Source: an uncultured Gammaproteobacteria bacterium
Lineage (GTDB): Bacteria > Pseudomonadota > Gammaproteobacteria > Pseudomonadales > Ketobacteraceae
Direction of reading: 5' to 3'
Length of the DNA: 64,000 bases
Assembly: GCA_913063125.1 (NCBI GenBank)
Contig: CAJXZM010000001.1
Coordinates: 1 to 64,000 of the forward strand
The position numbers and the translations under genes were made by a program. Shown piece by piece: positions 10,306 to 18,842 of the stretch. The notes beneath the pieces were generated by a model. The model saw only the letters and a list, made by a program, of their open reading frames with translations, was not told where the DNA came from and did not search any database. The first letter of the stretch is position 1; every line of letters begins with the position of its first letter.

Positions 10306-10827
10306 ATGAATCGTAGAAATTTTATAATAGGTTCGTCTTTGCTTTTGGGTGTTGCAGGCTTTGGCGCTGCGTATTGGGAGAGGCGTTGGAAGTACATCGT
10401 TATACATCATAGTGCAGGGGCTTCAGGTAATATTGGAATATTGCAGCAAGTCCATAGGGAACGTCAGGCAAAGGATCCTATAGATGCTATTCCATATCAT
10501 TTCATAATAGGCAACGGAAATGGCATGGACATGGGGGAGATTGCGAGTGATTGGCGCCAGCAATACAATATCTGGGGAGCACATGTTTCAGGTAGAAATC
10601 CCGATCATAATTTTAGGGGTCTTGGGATATGCCTGATAGGAAACCTAGAGAAATCTGAACCGCCAATAGTGCAATACAATGTATTGGTTACATTGACCAG
10701 AAAACTAATGGCGAAGTACGATATTCCCTTGCAGAATGTTACTGGTCACGGGATGACGAGAGGTGAGAGAACAAAATGCCCCGGGAAGCTGTTTCCAATG
10801 GAAAAATTCATAAGGGATATAGCGTAA
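10306..10827 (+). CDS. Peptidoglycan-recognition/type 2 amidase-like protein with Tat-type signal
   Basis: A 173-residue Amidase_2 (PGRP fold, T7 lysozyme-like) protein, expected to cut the bond between N-acetylmuramic acid and L-alanine in peptidoglycan. The zinc ligands can be read directly: His34 in IVIHHSAG, His148 in VTGHG and Cys158 in TKCPGK; the catalytic Tyr64 (IPYHF) and Lys157 are also present, so the enzyme looks active. The N-terminus, NRRNFIIGSSLLLGVAGFG, fits a twin-arginine signal or membrane anchor, which places the enzyme in the periplasm. No convincing ribosome binding site precedes the ATG, so the start is chosen from the signal sequence. It is a single-domain enzyme without SH3 or LysM repeats. 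Confidence 0.85.
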   Translation: MNRRNFIIGSSLLLGVAGFGAAYWERRWKYIVIHHSAGASGNIGILQQVHRERQAKDPIDAIPYHFIIGNGNGMDMGEIASDWRQQYNIWGAHVSGRNPDHNFRGLGICLIGNLEKSEPPIVQYNVLVTLTRKLMAKYDIPLQNVTGHGMTRGERTKCPGKLFPMEKFIRDIA

Positions 10828-11018
10828 GAGGCAACACTAACAACCAAGTTTATTTTTGTTTGTATTAGAGAAGGACTGATTACACCTGCTGAGTTGAATT
10901 TGTACTGACCTAGACAAGACTTTTTTATAGGGCTGGTTTACAGCGACCCAACCTCTCCGGTATGTTTGTTCTCGCAATACTGAGTGAAAGCAAAAAATAA
11001 TCAGATCAGGAGTTTTTA

Positions 11019-12287
11019 GTGTCAACAGTTCGATTTGTGCACGCAGCAGACATCCATCTAGACAGTCCGCTCAAAGGGCTTGAGAAATATGAATCAGCAC
11101 CGGTAGAGAAAATCCGAGAAGCCACTCGTGAGGCCTTCAAAAACCTCATCGCCTTCTGTTTAGAAGAAAAGGTCGATCTGCTGCTTATCTCAGGTGATCT
11201 ATTTGATGGTGACTTGAAAGATTTTAAAGCGGGCCTGTTTCTCACCAGTCAGCTTAAACGTCTATCCAATGCCAATATTCCTACGGTGATCATTCGGGGT
11301 AATCATGATGCGGAAGCGAAGATGACAAAGAAGCTGCATTGGCCTGCGTTAGTACATGAACTGAATGTTAAGAAACCTGAGACAATAGTCTTTAAACAAC
11401 TCGGTGTCGCGGTGCATGGGCAGGGTTATGCTCAGCGAGATATTTTTGATGATATGTCGCAACATTATCCCGCCCCGATTTCAGGCATGTTTAATATCGG
11501 TATGTTGCATACAGCGCTACAAGGGCGAGATGGTCATGCGGCTTATTCGCCGACCAGTGTTGAAAAGCTCAGATCCAAAGGTTATGAGTATTGGGCGCTA
11601 GGTCATGTGCACACCCGTGAAGTGGTAGATACCAATCCCTATATTATTTTTCCCGGTAATATCCAAGGGCGCCATGCCAAAGAGCTTGGGCCGAAAGGTG
11701 TGACATTGGTGACGATAGAGGGCGCGGAAGTCGAGTCGGTGACAGAGCAATGTCTGGATGTGGTGCGCTGGGATCACTGTCGTGTTGATGTATCTGAGGC
11801 GGCTAATGAAAGTGATGTATACGGTGCAATCCGGCAGTCGATTAGTGAAGCAGAGGACAGAGCCGAAGGGCGATTACTGGCGTGTCGAGTGACTCTTTTT
11901 GGCGCTACTGAGTTACACGCTGATTTGGTTTCACGTCAAGAAGACTGGGCTTATGGTATACGGGCTGAAATGACGGATAGCGAGGGTGATGTGTGGATTG
12001 AAAAAATTCGCTTTAAGACTCAGACAAGATTGGAATTGGCTCAACTACGGTTACAAGACGATCCACTAGGTGGTGTGTTACGAAAATTGGAACAACTCAA
12101 AACGAGTGAAGAGGGGCGTGAAGAATTATTAAGCTGCTTATCCGCCGTTAATAACAAGTTACCTAGAGCTTATACGCAGTGGTCCGATGCACTTAATCCC
12201 AGTGACGCAGCACAAGCAGTTGAGTTAATGGATGGTGTTGAACAATTGATCATTCCCAAATTACTACAACCGGGGGGGGAATCATAA
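11019..12287 (+). CDS. yhaO: YhaO-like DNA repair metallophosphoesterase (SbcD/Mre11 type)
   Basis: A 422-residue nuclease subunit of the SbcD/Mre11 family. The five phosphoesterase motifs are visible: Asp11-x-His13 (AADIHLDSP), Gly-Asp60 (LLISGDLFDGD), Gly-Asn95-His96-Asp97 (IRGNHDAEA), a His in the MLHTAL segment and GHVH near residue 197. LDSPLKGL after the first motif is typical of the YhaO subfamily. The start is a GTG with CAGGAG 8 nt upstream. Its stop codon overlaps the start of the next gene (TAATG), so the two are translationally coupled. The pair is expected to process DNA ends or double-strand breaks with the partner ATPase; this is family knowledge. Confidence 0.88.
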   Translation: MSTVRFVHAADIHLDSPLKGLEKYESAPVEKIREATREAFKNLIAFCLEEKVDLLLISGDLFDGDLKDFKAGLFLTSQLKRLSNANIPTVIIRGNHDAEAKMTKKLHWPALVHELNVKKPETIVFKQLGVAVHGQGYAQRDIFDDMSQHYPAPISGMFNIGMLHTALQGRDGHAAYSPTSVEKLRSKGYEYWALGHVHTREVVDTNPYIIFPGNIQGRHAKELGPKGVTLVTIEGAEVESVTEQCLDVVRWDHCRVDVSEAANESDVYGAIRQSISEAEDRAEGRLLACRVTLFGATELHADLVSRQEDWAYGIRAEMTDSEGDVWIEKIRFKTQTRLELAQLRLQDDPLGGVLRKLEQLKTSEEGREELLSCLSAVNNKLPRAYTQWSDALNPSDAAQAVELMDGVEQLIIPKLLQPGGES

Positions 12288-15200
12288 TGCGACTTTTAGA
12301 TTTACGCCTCGATAAATTTGGTCCCTTCACCGATCACGTGCTTGATTTAAAGGAAGAGGGCGTCCACGTTATTTTTGGCCCTAATGAAGCCGGAAAAAGT
12401 AGTACATTACGGGCGATTATTCATTTCCTTTATGGCTTTCCAACCCGCACCTCCGATGATCATGTGCATTTACAGCGCTCGTTAAGGGTTGGCGCGAAAG
12501 TGCAACAGGGTGATTCAAACGCTTCAAAAGATAATGCAGTCATTCTTTATCGAAAAAAAGGTAACAAAGACACCTTAAGGGATGAGTCCGATACGGCTGT
12601 CGAAAGCACGACCTTGACTAACCTGTTACACAATTTACAAAAGGACCAGTTTGAAAACTTTTTCGGTCTTGATAACACAACATTGGATGAAGGGGGTGAA
12701 GATCTAATTCAAGGCAATGGCAACTTAGGCGAAGCATTATTCAGTGCCAGTATGGGGGGGCAACAGTTTCAGCAATTATTAAAAGAGCTTGATGCGAGAC
12801 AAGGGCAGTTATTTAAAAATACGGGCACCAACCCTAAACTTAATGCTGCGTTTAAAGTACTGAATGAAGCAGAGAAACAGCATAAAGCGCATTGCTTGAA
12901 ATCCACTGAATGGGAAAAAGCCCAGCGAGCGGTAGAAGATGCGACCGAGGTACTCACGTCAGTTGAAAAACGCTATAAAGATGCTTATTTAGAAAAGGAA
13001 AAGCTTGAGCGTATTAATCGTACCTTACCCAATCTGTCTTCAAGAAAAGCGATCGTTTCAAAGTTGGCTGCGATTGAGGAAGTTCGCACATTACCCGCGG
13101 ATAGTACCGAAACAAGACTTAGTGCGATTAAAGATATCAACCGCTGTCAACCAACGATTGATGCACTCAGCGAAGCCATTCAATCGATGGGTGATGCGTT
13201 GGAAGGGGTTTCTATCAATGAGGCCGTGTTGGCGCAAGATGTTGCCATTGATGCATTGAAAAACGAAAAGGCTCTTTATCAAAAAAATGTGACGGACTAT
13301 CAGTTAATCCTAGGCGAAGTCACTGAACGAAAAAATGTTATTGAAACCATCGTAGCCACGATACTGCCTGCAGGTTCTTTGAAGACGCCCACGGAGTTGA
13401 TACTCACCACCGTGATACGACAAGCCCTTGGTTCACTGATTGATGAGGGAATTGATATTGAGGCTGCGCTTGCAGGTATCAAAATCAAACGTCAAGAGAG
13501 TGACGAGCAAATAGCCGAAGCTGAAGACATGTTAGCAGAGCTACCGGAAAGCTTTGCTCTCGATGATTTAGCATTGGCGATTAAAGGTGCGGAACGAAGC
13601 CTAGTAACGGCGCAAGAGATTGATCAACACAAGCAACAGGTTAGGGATATTGAAGCGTCGATAATCAATACATCGTGTCAATTGGGTTTAACTGCGGTAG
13701 GCGAAGACACCCTACTTAGGTTACAGGTTCCATCAATTCAAAAAATTAATGAGTACAGTAGCAACAGCGTTAAGCTAACCGAAGAAAGCGTTCGAGAAGT
13801 GCAGCATCTGGATCAACTTAATGTCGATATAACAGCGCTAGAGACAAAGCAAAAGCAAGCTAATGTCGGCGGCCAACTTATTACTGAAAATGATTTAACT
13901 GCCGCGCGGCAGGAGCGAGAAAACCTCTGGGTTGAGATTAAGCATGCCTGGACGGCGCAAGCAGAAATCGCAACCCTAGAGTTTAAAGAAACCAAAACCA
14001 ACGAATATGAAGCAAGTGTTGGTACTGCAGACCAGCATGCTGATCGATTGAGACGAGAAGCGGAGCGGCTAGCTGAGTATGGGTTAGCGGAAATTCAGCT
14101 TGAAAAAATCAAACATGATTTCACGGATCAACAGGCGAAGTTGACGGCTATCAATATCAACATAGAGGCAGCGGCACAAGCCTGGCAAGCGTTGTGGCCT
14201 GTTGAGGCGGGGGTTATCGGATCCCATGCAGAAATGAGTCGTTGGCAGGCTGACTTTAGGGTGTTACAAGAATCTATCACCGAGAAAGCGAAACTCAATG
14301 CGGGAATTGAAGATAAGTCGCCTGGTATAACGGAATGCGTTGAATTATTGGCAGCCGTATTGCTGCAATCTGGTGAATCAAATGTTGATAACAAATCGTT
14401 GGCATTACTTGTTGATCAGGCGAATAGCGTTCACGCTCGATTGTCACAGAGTAAAGGTGAGCGCCAAAGTCATGAGATAAGAAAGAAGCATGCACTACAG
14501 CAAAAAAGTAACCTATCCTCGGCGCAAGGTGACGTCGATCTACGCAAGGACGACTGGTTGCAGCGTTGGAAACATCAAATTGTCGTGTTGGAGGTCTCAC
14601 CAGAAAGTGCCGTACTTGATGTTAAAGCCCAGCTAGCGCAGTTTGATCAGCTCGCCGATGCGCTAAATTCGCATCGCAAGATCGAAACCAAGCAAGGCAG
14701 TTTGTACGCGCAAATCACTCGCTTTGAAGAGGCCTTAACCAAGCTTAAGGCCGATTGTGGACTAGTTGATAAGAGCCATGTCGAACCGTTAATTAAATTG
14801 CACGATCTGGTTGAAGAGCTTAAGGCGGCTGTTGAGGATAAAAACAAACGACAAACCATCATGGCGGACATCGAACGTCGGCAAGAGACGCTGAGTACTG
14901 AAACGCAGCGATTAAATACAGCGAAAGAAGACCTTGATGGACTGTTAAAGCTTGCTGGGTGTGAAACCGCTGAGGAGCTGCAGCTAGTTGAAGCTCAAAA
15001 CGTTGAAAGAATTGACCTTAAAAAAGAGCTAGCCACCACTGACAATACGTTGGAATCTGAACGTATCACCATCGATGAATTATATGCAGAGTGCGTTGAC
15101 ATTAATGTCGATGAGCTGTCACTTATGATTGAAAAAGTCATCAATGATTTGGACGAATTGGATCATAAGAAAAAACAAGCGATTGAAGACAGGACTACCG

Positions 15201-15790
15201 CACTCAGGGAGTTTGACTCGATTGAAAACCAAGTGGGAGCCGTTAATGCCGCTGAAGATATCGAAAGTGCTCTAGCGAAAATTGATGTTCATTATCGTGA
15301 GTACTGCATGCTGGCGATCACCAGGAAGTTACTGAGTGAACAGATCGAAAGTTATCGAGAAAGTAATCAAGGCCCCGTCTTGTCGTTAGCCGAAGGTTAT
15401 TTTCAGCGTATTAGTCTTGGGCGTTATAGTCGTTTGGTCACACAATATAATGATAAGGATGAACCCGAGCTTTATTGTTTAAGAGGGGGCGTGGAAGTCC
15501 CTATTAATGGTCTGAGCGAAGGCACAAGAGCGCAATTATTTTTCAGTTTACGATTAGCCTCTATCGTGAATTACTTTGATAGCCACGATCCGGTCCCACT
15601 CATAATTGATGACATTATGATGACCTTTGATGATGAACGTAGCTTGGTTGCCTTTGAGGTTTTGGGAGAGTTGGCTAAGAAAACACAGGTTCTCTATTTT
15701 ACGCACCATTCTCATCATAAGGCACTTGCTGAATCGGCGTTAAAGGGGCAATGCGTTTTTCATGATTTAACGCCTTTAGCTGTGGCTTAA
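12287..15790 (+). CDS. yhaN: YhaN-like SMC/Rad50-type AAA ATPase
   Basis: A 1,167-residue ATPase of the SbcC/Rad50-like YhaN type. Residues 1-40 hold RLLDLRLDKFGPF and the Walker A GPNEAGKSST; the QFENFFGLDNTTLDEG segment is characteristic of the subfamily. Residues of about 180-1000 are a long helical coiled-coil region. The C-terminal half-site has ISLGRYSRL, the ABC-type signature LSEGTRAQLFFSLRLA and Walker B VPLIIDDIMMTFDD, followed by a switch His (FTHHSHH). The ATG overlaps the yhaO stop by one base, so both are made together. Together they should bind DNA ends and fuel the nuclease partner with ATP. No Cys-x-x-Cys zinc hook is apparent, which differs from classical Rad50/SbcC. Confidence 0.88.
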   Translation: MRLLDLRLDKFGPFTDHVLDLKEEGVHVIFGPNEAGKSSTLRAIIHFLYGFPTRTSDDHVHLQRSLRVGAKVQQGDSNASKDNAVILYRKKGNKDTLRDESDTAVESTTLTNLLHNLQKDQFENFFGLDNTTLDEGGEDLIQGNGNLGEALFSASMGGQQFQQLLKELDARQGQLFKNTGTNPKLNAAFKVLNEAEKQHKAHCLKSTEWEKAQRAVEDATEVLTSVEKRYKDAYLEKEKLERINRTLPNLSSRKAIVSKLAAIEEVRTLPADSTETRLSAIKDINRCQPTIDALSEAIQSMGDALEGVSINEAVLAQDVAIDALKNEKALYQKNVTDYQLILGEVTERKNVIETIVATILPAGSLKTPTELILTTVIRQALGSLIDEGIDIEAALAGIKIKRQESDEQIAEAEDMLAELPESFALDDLALAIKGAERSLVTAQEIDQHKQQVRDIEASIINTSCQLGLTAVGEDTLLRLQVPSIQKINEYSSNSVKLTEESVREVQHLDQLNVDITALETKQKQANVGGQLITENDLTAARQERENLWVEIKHAWTAQAEIATLEFKETKTNEYEASVGTADQHADRLRREAERLAEYGLAEIQLEKIKHDFTDQQAKLTAININIEAAAQAWQALWPVEAGVIGSHAEMSRWQADFRVLQESITEKAKLNAGIEDKSPGITECVELLAAVLLQSGESNVDNKSLALLVDQANSVHARLSQSKGERQSHEIRKKHALQQKSNLSSAQGDVDLRKDDWLQRWKHQIVVLEVSPESAVLDVKAQLAQFDQLADALNSHRKIETKQGSLYAQITRFEEALTKLKADCGLVDKSHVEPLIKLHDLVEELKAAVEDKNKRQTIMADIERRQETLSTETQRLNTAKEDLDGLLKLAGCETAEELQLVEAQNVERIDLKKELATTDNTLESERITIDELYAECVDINVDELSLMIEKVINDLDELDHKKKQAIEDRTTALREFDSIENQVGAVNAAEDIESALAKIDVHYREYCMLAITRKLLSEQIESYRESNQGPVLSLAEGYFQRISLGRYSRLVTQYNDKDEPELYCLRGGVEVPINGLSEGTRAQLFFSLRLASIVNYFDSHDPVPLIIDDIMMTFDDERSLVAFEVLGELAKKTQVLYFTHHSHHKALAESALKGQCVFHDLTPLAVA

Positions 15791-15812
15791 TAGTGGCGTA
15801 TAACGTTAGAGC

Positions 15813-15834
15813 GTGCCCCGTACCTGCGGGGCAC
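15813..15834 (+). terminator. Hairpin after the YhaO/YhaN operon
   Basis: A perfect 8-bp GC-rich stem (GTGCCCCG / CGGGGCAC) with a 6-nt loop lies 23 nt past the yhaN stop. It has no clear U-run, so termination is likely but not certain. It sits between convergent genes and could serve both. Confidence 0.5.
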
Positions 15835-15853
15835 AACCCCAATACGATTCATG

Positions 15854-16039
15854 TCACCCTATCGCTGCTTTGATTTTTTGGTCTGTTTTATACTGACTTA
15901 GTGCATACACTGACCAAATCGCGGCAGGTATCCATCCAATGAGTGAAATTTGAAGCAATAGACATATAATGCCAGCTATCGGGCGGCCAATAGTGAAAAA
16001 CTGTAACCAAGGTAGTATTAACGCTAATAATAGTCTCAT
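15854..16039 (-). CDS. YqaE/Pmp3 family membrane peptide
   Basis: A 61-residue hydrophobic protein with the UPF0057 (Pmp3/YqaE) signature: LLALILPWLQFFTIGRP, then IAGIICLLLQISLIGWIPAAIWSVYAL, and a short charged tail. Two transmembrane helices fill nearly the whole protein, so it acts in the cytoplasmic membrane. Relatives are stress- or cold-inducible and affect membrane potential or salt tolerance; the molecular role is unresolved. The start is an ATG preceded by AAAGGA at 8 nt. The gene is convergent with yhaN. Confidence 0.85.
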   Translation of the reverse strand: MRLLLALILPWLQFFTIGRPIAGIICLLLQISLIGWIPAAIWSVYALSQYKTDQKIKAAIG

Positions 16040-16072
16040 TGATAAATTCCTTTCATATGAGTTTTAATAGAA

Positions 16073-16093
16073 AAAGGCCCTTCAGGGGCCTTT
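16073..16093 (-). terminator. Intrinsic-terminator-like hairpin just upstream of the Pmp3 gene
   Basis: AAAGGCCC and GGGCCTTT form a perfect 8-bp stem around a 5-nt loop. Read on the minus strand the stem is followed by five U residues, which is the intrinsic terminator layout in the direction of the Pmp3 gene, 34 nt before its start codon. No minus-strand gene ends just upstream, so it may be a leader attenuator or the end of a small RNA. Confidence 0.45.
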
Positions 16094-16217
16094 CTGGCTG
16101 GGTATTGTGTGACTTTTGATTCATAGACCACCAATAGTAACGGTCTTTGAGTCGAAGTGTGTTTAGTTTTTTACAAAGTATATTCTATACGGTGATGAAT
16201 CTTCAATTGAAAGCGAT

Positions 16218-17027
16218 ATGAATAAATTATACATGCCATTTCAACCCCTGTTAACGGACTCTGGGCTACAATCTTTTGAGCTTGGGGTTCTGGAATCTCC
16301 CGCAAGTAGGCTGTTACAAGGCGTTGTGCATTCATATATACAGATAAACACTGTAAAACCCACCCCATACCCGATGATACCTGATGGAACTCAAGCACTT
16401 TTTGTGAGCGCTAATGGGACTATGATGTCCGGAGGGATTACTCAGGCGCTAGAGCTTCAATTACCGGCCGCTGGAGAATATTTTGGAATTCGTTTCTACC
16501 CAGGGGCATTGCGCCACCTGTTTAAGGTAGATCTAAACGAAATAAGCAATCAGTTGGTTGATAGCCAGTTTCTGGGCTCTCCGTTTATTGATCAATTGCA
16601 CCAACATGTCTATCAATATACCGGTTTTCGACAGCGTGCACAGTTATGTGATCAATGGCTATTACAGCAGTTAGAGCAACAGCCTCATGGTGTTTTCGAG
16701 CAAGCGCTGGGGCTTATTTATGATTCTCACGGGAGTATTGAAATAGAGCGGGATCTGGCCAAAAGGGTCGATCTAAGTAGTCGGCAATTAAATAGGATCT
16801 TTCGGCGAAATACTGGCTTCAGCACAAAATCTTTTGCACAAACTATCCGTTTTCAACACGCGTGTCGGCGATTATATGTTCAACCCGAAAATTCGTTAGA
16901 AATAGCCATGAATCTAGGGTTTTTCGACCAGGCCCATTTATTGAAAGATTTTAAGAAAAGGCTGTCCCAAAGCCCCGTTGCTTTTTTTAACCGTTATATG
17001 TCCGATTTTTACAATAGAAACCCTTAG
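16218..17027 (+). CDS. AraC family transcriptional regulator
   Basis: A 269-residue regulator. The N-terminal part (about 1-150) with PYPMIPDGTQALFVSANG and GEYFGIRFYPGALRHLF resembles the DUF6597-type domain common in this AraC branch. The C-terminal domain (about 165-262) has the two helix-turn-helix motifs: DLAKRVDLSSRQLNRIFRRN and the AraC signature SLEIAMNLGFFDQAHLLKDFKKR. It should bind DNA as a one-component regulator; the effector is unknown. The FabA-like gene starts 57 nt downstream on the same strand, which makes it a likely target or operon partner. Confidence 0.85.
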   Translation: MNKLYMPFQPLLTDSGLQSFELGVLESPASRLLQGVVHSYIQINTVKPTPYPMIPDGTQALFVSANGTMMSGGITQALELQLPAAGEYFGIRFYPGALRHLFKVDLNEISNQLVDSQFLGSPFIDQLHQHVYQYTGFRQRAQLCDQWLLQQLEQQPHGVFEQALGLIYDSHGSIEIERDLAKRVDLSSRQLNRIFRRNTGFSTKSFAQTIRFQHACRRLYVQPENSLEIAMNLGFFDQAHLLKDFKKRLSQSPVAFFNRYMSDFYNRNP

Positions 17028-17084
17028 CGATCAAAGAAACTACGCTCTGATTCATTTTTTAATGGAAAACAATCGGAGGTTTTA

Positions 17085-17585
17085 ATGCAGTTTTCAAAAT
17101 CGCAAATAGTGGCCATGGGAGAAGGGCAGTTTTTTGGGGAAGGCAATGCCCAGTTGCCCAATTCAGAAATGCTAATGATTGATGACATCAGCCATATTTC
17201 TCGAAATGGGGGTAACTATGAACGGGGGCAACTACGAGCATCATTGGAAATATTACCAGACCATTGGTTTTTCCCCTGCCATTTTAAAGGTGATTCGGTA
17301 ATGCCGGGATGCCTTGGACTTGATGCGTTGTGGCAGCTACTGGGTGTATTTCTCGGCTGGTCAGGGTTACCTGGTAGAGGGCGAGCATTAGGAGTTAGTA
17401 AAGTTAAATTTAGTGGTCAGATATTCCCTGATGCAGGTAGCATTCATTATCGGCTCGATATTAAAAGGGTGGTTACTAGACCATTAGTGATGGGGATAGC
17501 GGATGGCCAGGTTATTCATCAAGATAAGGTTATTTATCAGGCCGATAATTTAAAAGTTGGTTTAATTCAGGCAGCATCGAAGTAG
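17085..17585 (+). CDS. fabA: FabA-like 3-hydroxyacyl-ACP dehydratase/isomerase
   Basis: A 166-residue hotdog-fold protein, close to the usual 170 residues of FabA. The catalytic pair is present: His66 in PCHFKGD and Asp80 in MPGCLGLD; the GLDALWQLLGVFLGW helix is also typical. FabA removes water from 3-hydroxydecanoyl-ACP and isomerises the product to the cis-3 form, which starts unsaturated fatty acid synthesis. GGAGG 5 nt before the ATG supports the start. The usual partner fabB is not next to it; instead an AraC regulator precedes it, so this may be a second copy serving a specialised lipid or secondary product. The housekeeping role cannot be excluded without the rest of the genome. Confidence 0.85.
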   Translation: MQFSKSQIVAMGEGQFFGEGNAQLPNSEMLMIDDISHISRNGGNYERGQLRASLEILPDHWFFPCHFKGDSVMPGCLGLDALWQLLGVFLGWSGLPGRGRALGVSKVKFSGQIFPDAGSIHYRLDIKRVVTRPLVMGIADGQVIHQDKVIYQADNLKVGLIQAASK

Positions 17586-17676
17586 GTGCCTCGGTCTTGA
17601 ATAGAAAGAATATGATAAACTAGCCCAATTCTTTAAATGACAAATATTACCAGAAACAAAAGGGAGTGGTTGATTG

Positions 17677-18786
17677 ATGGATCGGCGAGTGGTGGAAGGA
17701 GCGTTGTTGGGCTGGGGGGCGATCATATTTTTAGCATTAGGCCTAGGGATTATTGTTGCCGCGATGACTGCGTTTAAAGCGTTTGATGCGATGGGCACGG
17801 ATGCGGTGATGTGTTTTAACGTGTACGGGTTGATGTTGATTTTTTTGGGAGGGCATTTTTGGTATATGTGGTGGCACTATGATGTGCCGAGAAGGGATGG
17901 TGCTCTTTTTACGATGTCCAGTGTAGGATATTTGGTGGTGATTCCCTGGGGACTGGTGTGTCTTTGGGCAACATGGTTTGTGTTGAAGGAATCGCGGGGT
18001 GAGGCTTGGGATAGTTATTACGAGGTGAAACCCAGCCAAGCGATGGTGTTGGAGCTTGAGCGAATTTTGAAACGAAAGATTGATGTGTCAGCGTTTGATT
18101 TTTCGTTGGATCGGCAGGTGCTTAATGGGCGATACTTTAGGGCTGTTGGGTTAGCTGATCCTGGTGTACTTATCTCTAGGTTAATGAAGCGTAAAGGGGA
18201 AGGGATTCCAAAGGTTGAAGTAGTTATGAAGGAGGATAACACTCGCTATTTGATGACATTGAATACGGATCAAAGCTCGCTGTATGGGTACGAAGCTGGG
18301 CCGAAGTTAGATCGTTATAAGAAAGATATTAACTGTTATTTAAAGGTTCCCGTTGTGGATTCAGGCTTACCCGATAATCTGTTGTATCAAGATGACGAAA
18401 TTAGGCCGTTTCAGTATCCGATTAAATGGTCTCCTTATGATATTTATATGAATGGAGAGAAGCAATCGGATGATAAATACCGTATTGATGGTGAATCATT
18501 GGTTGTGTTTGTTAATGATGAGCTGGCATATAGGGAAAAAAGACATTGTTTGGACATCGTATGGGGTAATGAATCTGGTCGTGGAACATCAATGTTTAGT
18601 ACTTTTGAATTGAAAAGTGAGGATTATGATTTTATTAATAAATTTGTTTACCCCCATTTGGCTAGTGAGATTTACGGAATAACGTATTCAGAGAAAAGAG
18701 CGATTTGGAGAAAATGGGATTATTATCAGGTAAGACTTGGTCGTAGTTTTAGCCGTTTAACGAAGCGGATAGTAAAGAAGTTTTAA
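17677..18786 (+). CDS. Unknown integral membrane protein, three predicted helices
   Basis: I do not recognise the family. The protein (369 aa from the ATG; a TTG one codon earlier is possible; GGGAG lies about 10 nt upstream) has hydrophobic segments at about residues 12-32, 44-66 and 78-104, with the charged rest (about 105-369) in one soluble domain containing repeated Lys/Asp-rich strands and a basic C-terminus (RLTKRIVKKF). It is convergent with the VasX-like effector gene, with 56 nt between the stops. VasX-type toxins are neutralised by a multi-helix membrane protein, so this is a candidate immunity protein, but the opposite orientation argues against a classical operon pair. The function is inferred from position only. 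Confidence 0.6.
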   Translation: MDRRVVEGALLGWGAIIFLALGLGIIVAAMTAFKAFDAMGTDAVMCFNVYGLMLIFLGGHFWYMWWHYDVPRRDGALFTMSSVGYLVVIPWGLVCLWATWFVLKESRGEAWDSYYEVKPSQAMVLELERILKRKIDVSAFDFSLDRQVLNGRYFRAVGLADPGVLISRLMKRKGEGIPKVEVVMKEDNTRYLMTLNTDQSSLYGYEAGPKLDRYKKDINCYLKVPVVDSGLPDNLLYQDDEIRPFQYPIKWSPYDIYMNGEKQSDDKYRIDGESLVVFVNDELAYREKRHCLDIVWGNESGRGTSMFSTFELKSEDYDFINKFVYPHLASEIYGITYSEKRAIWRKWDYYQVRLGRSFSRLTKRIVKKF

Positions 18787-18804
18787 CATGATTGAATATG
18801 AGTG

Positions 18805-18840
18805 CCTATAAAGGGCAGAGTGCATCCTGCCCTTTATAGG
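18805..18840. terminator. Shared 14-bp perfect hairpin between convergent genes
   Basis: CCTATAAAGGGCAG and CTGCCCTTTATAGG pair perfectly around an 8-nt loop. It fills almost the whole gap between the membrane-protein stop and the effector stop, so it probably ends or stabilises both transcripts. There is no U-run. Confidence 0.6.
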
Positions 18841-18842
18841 GG

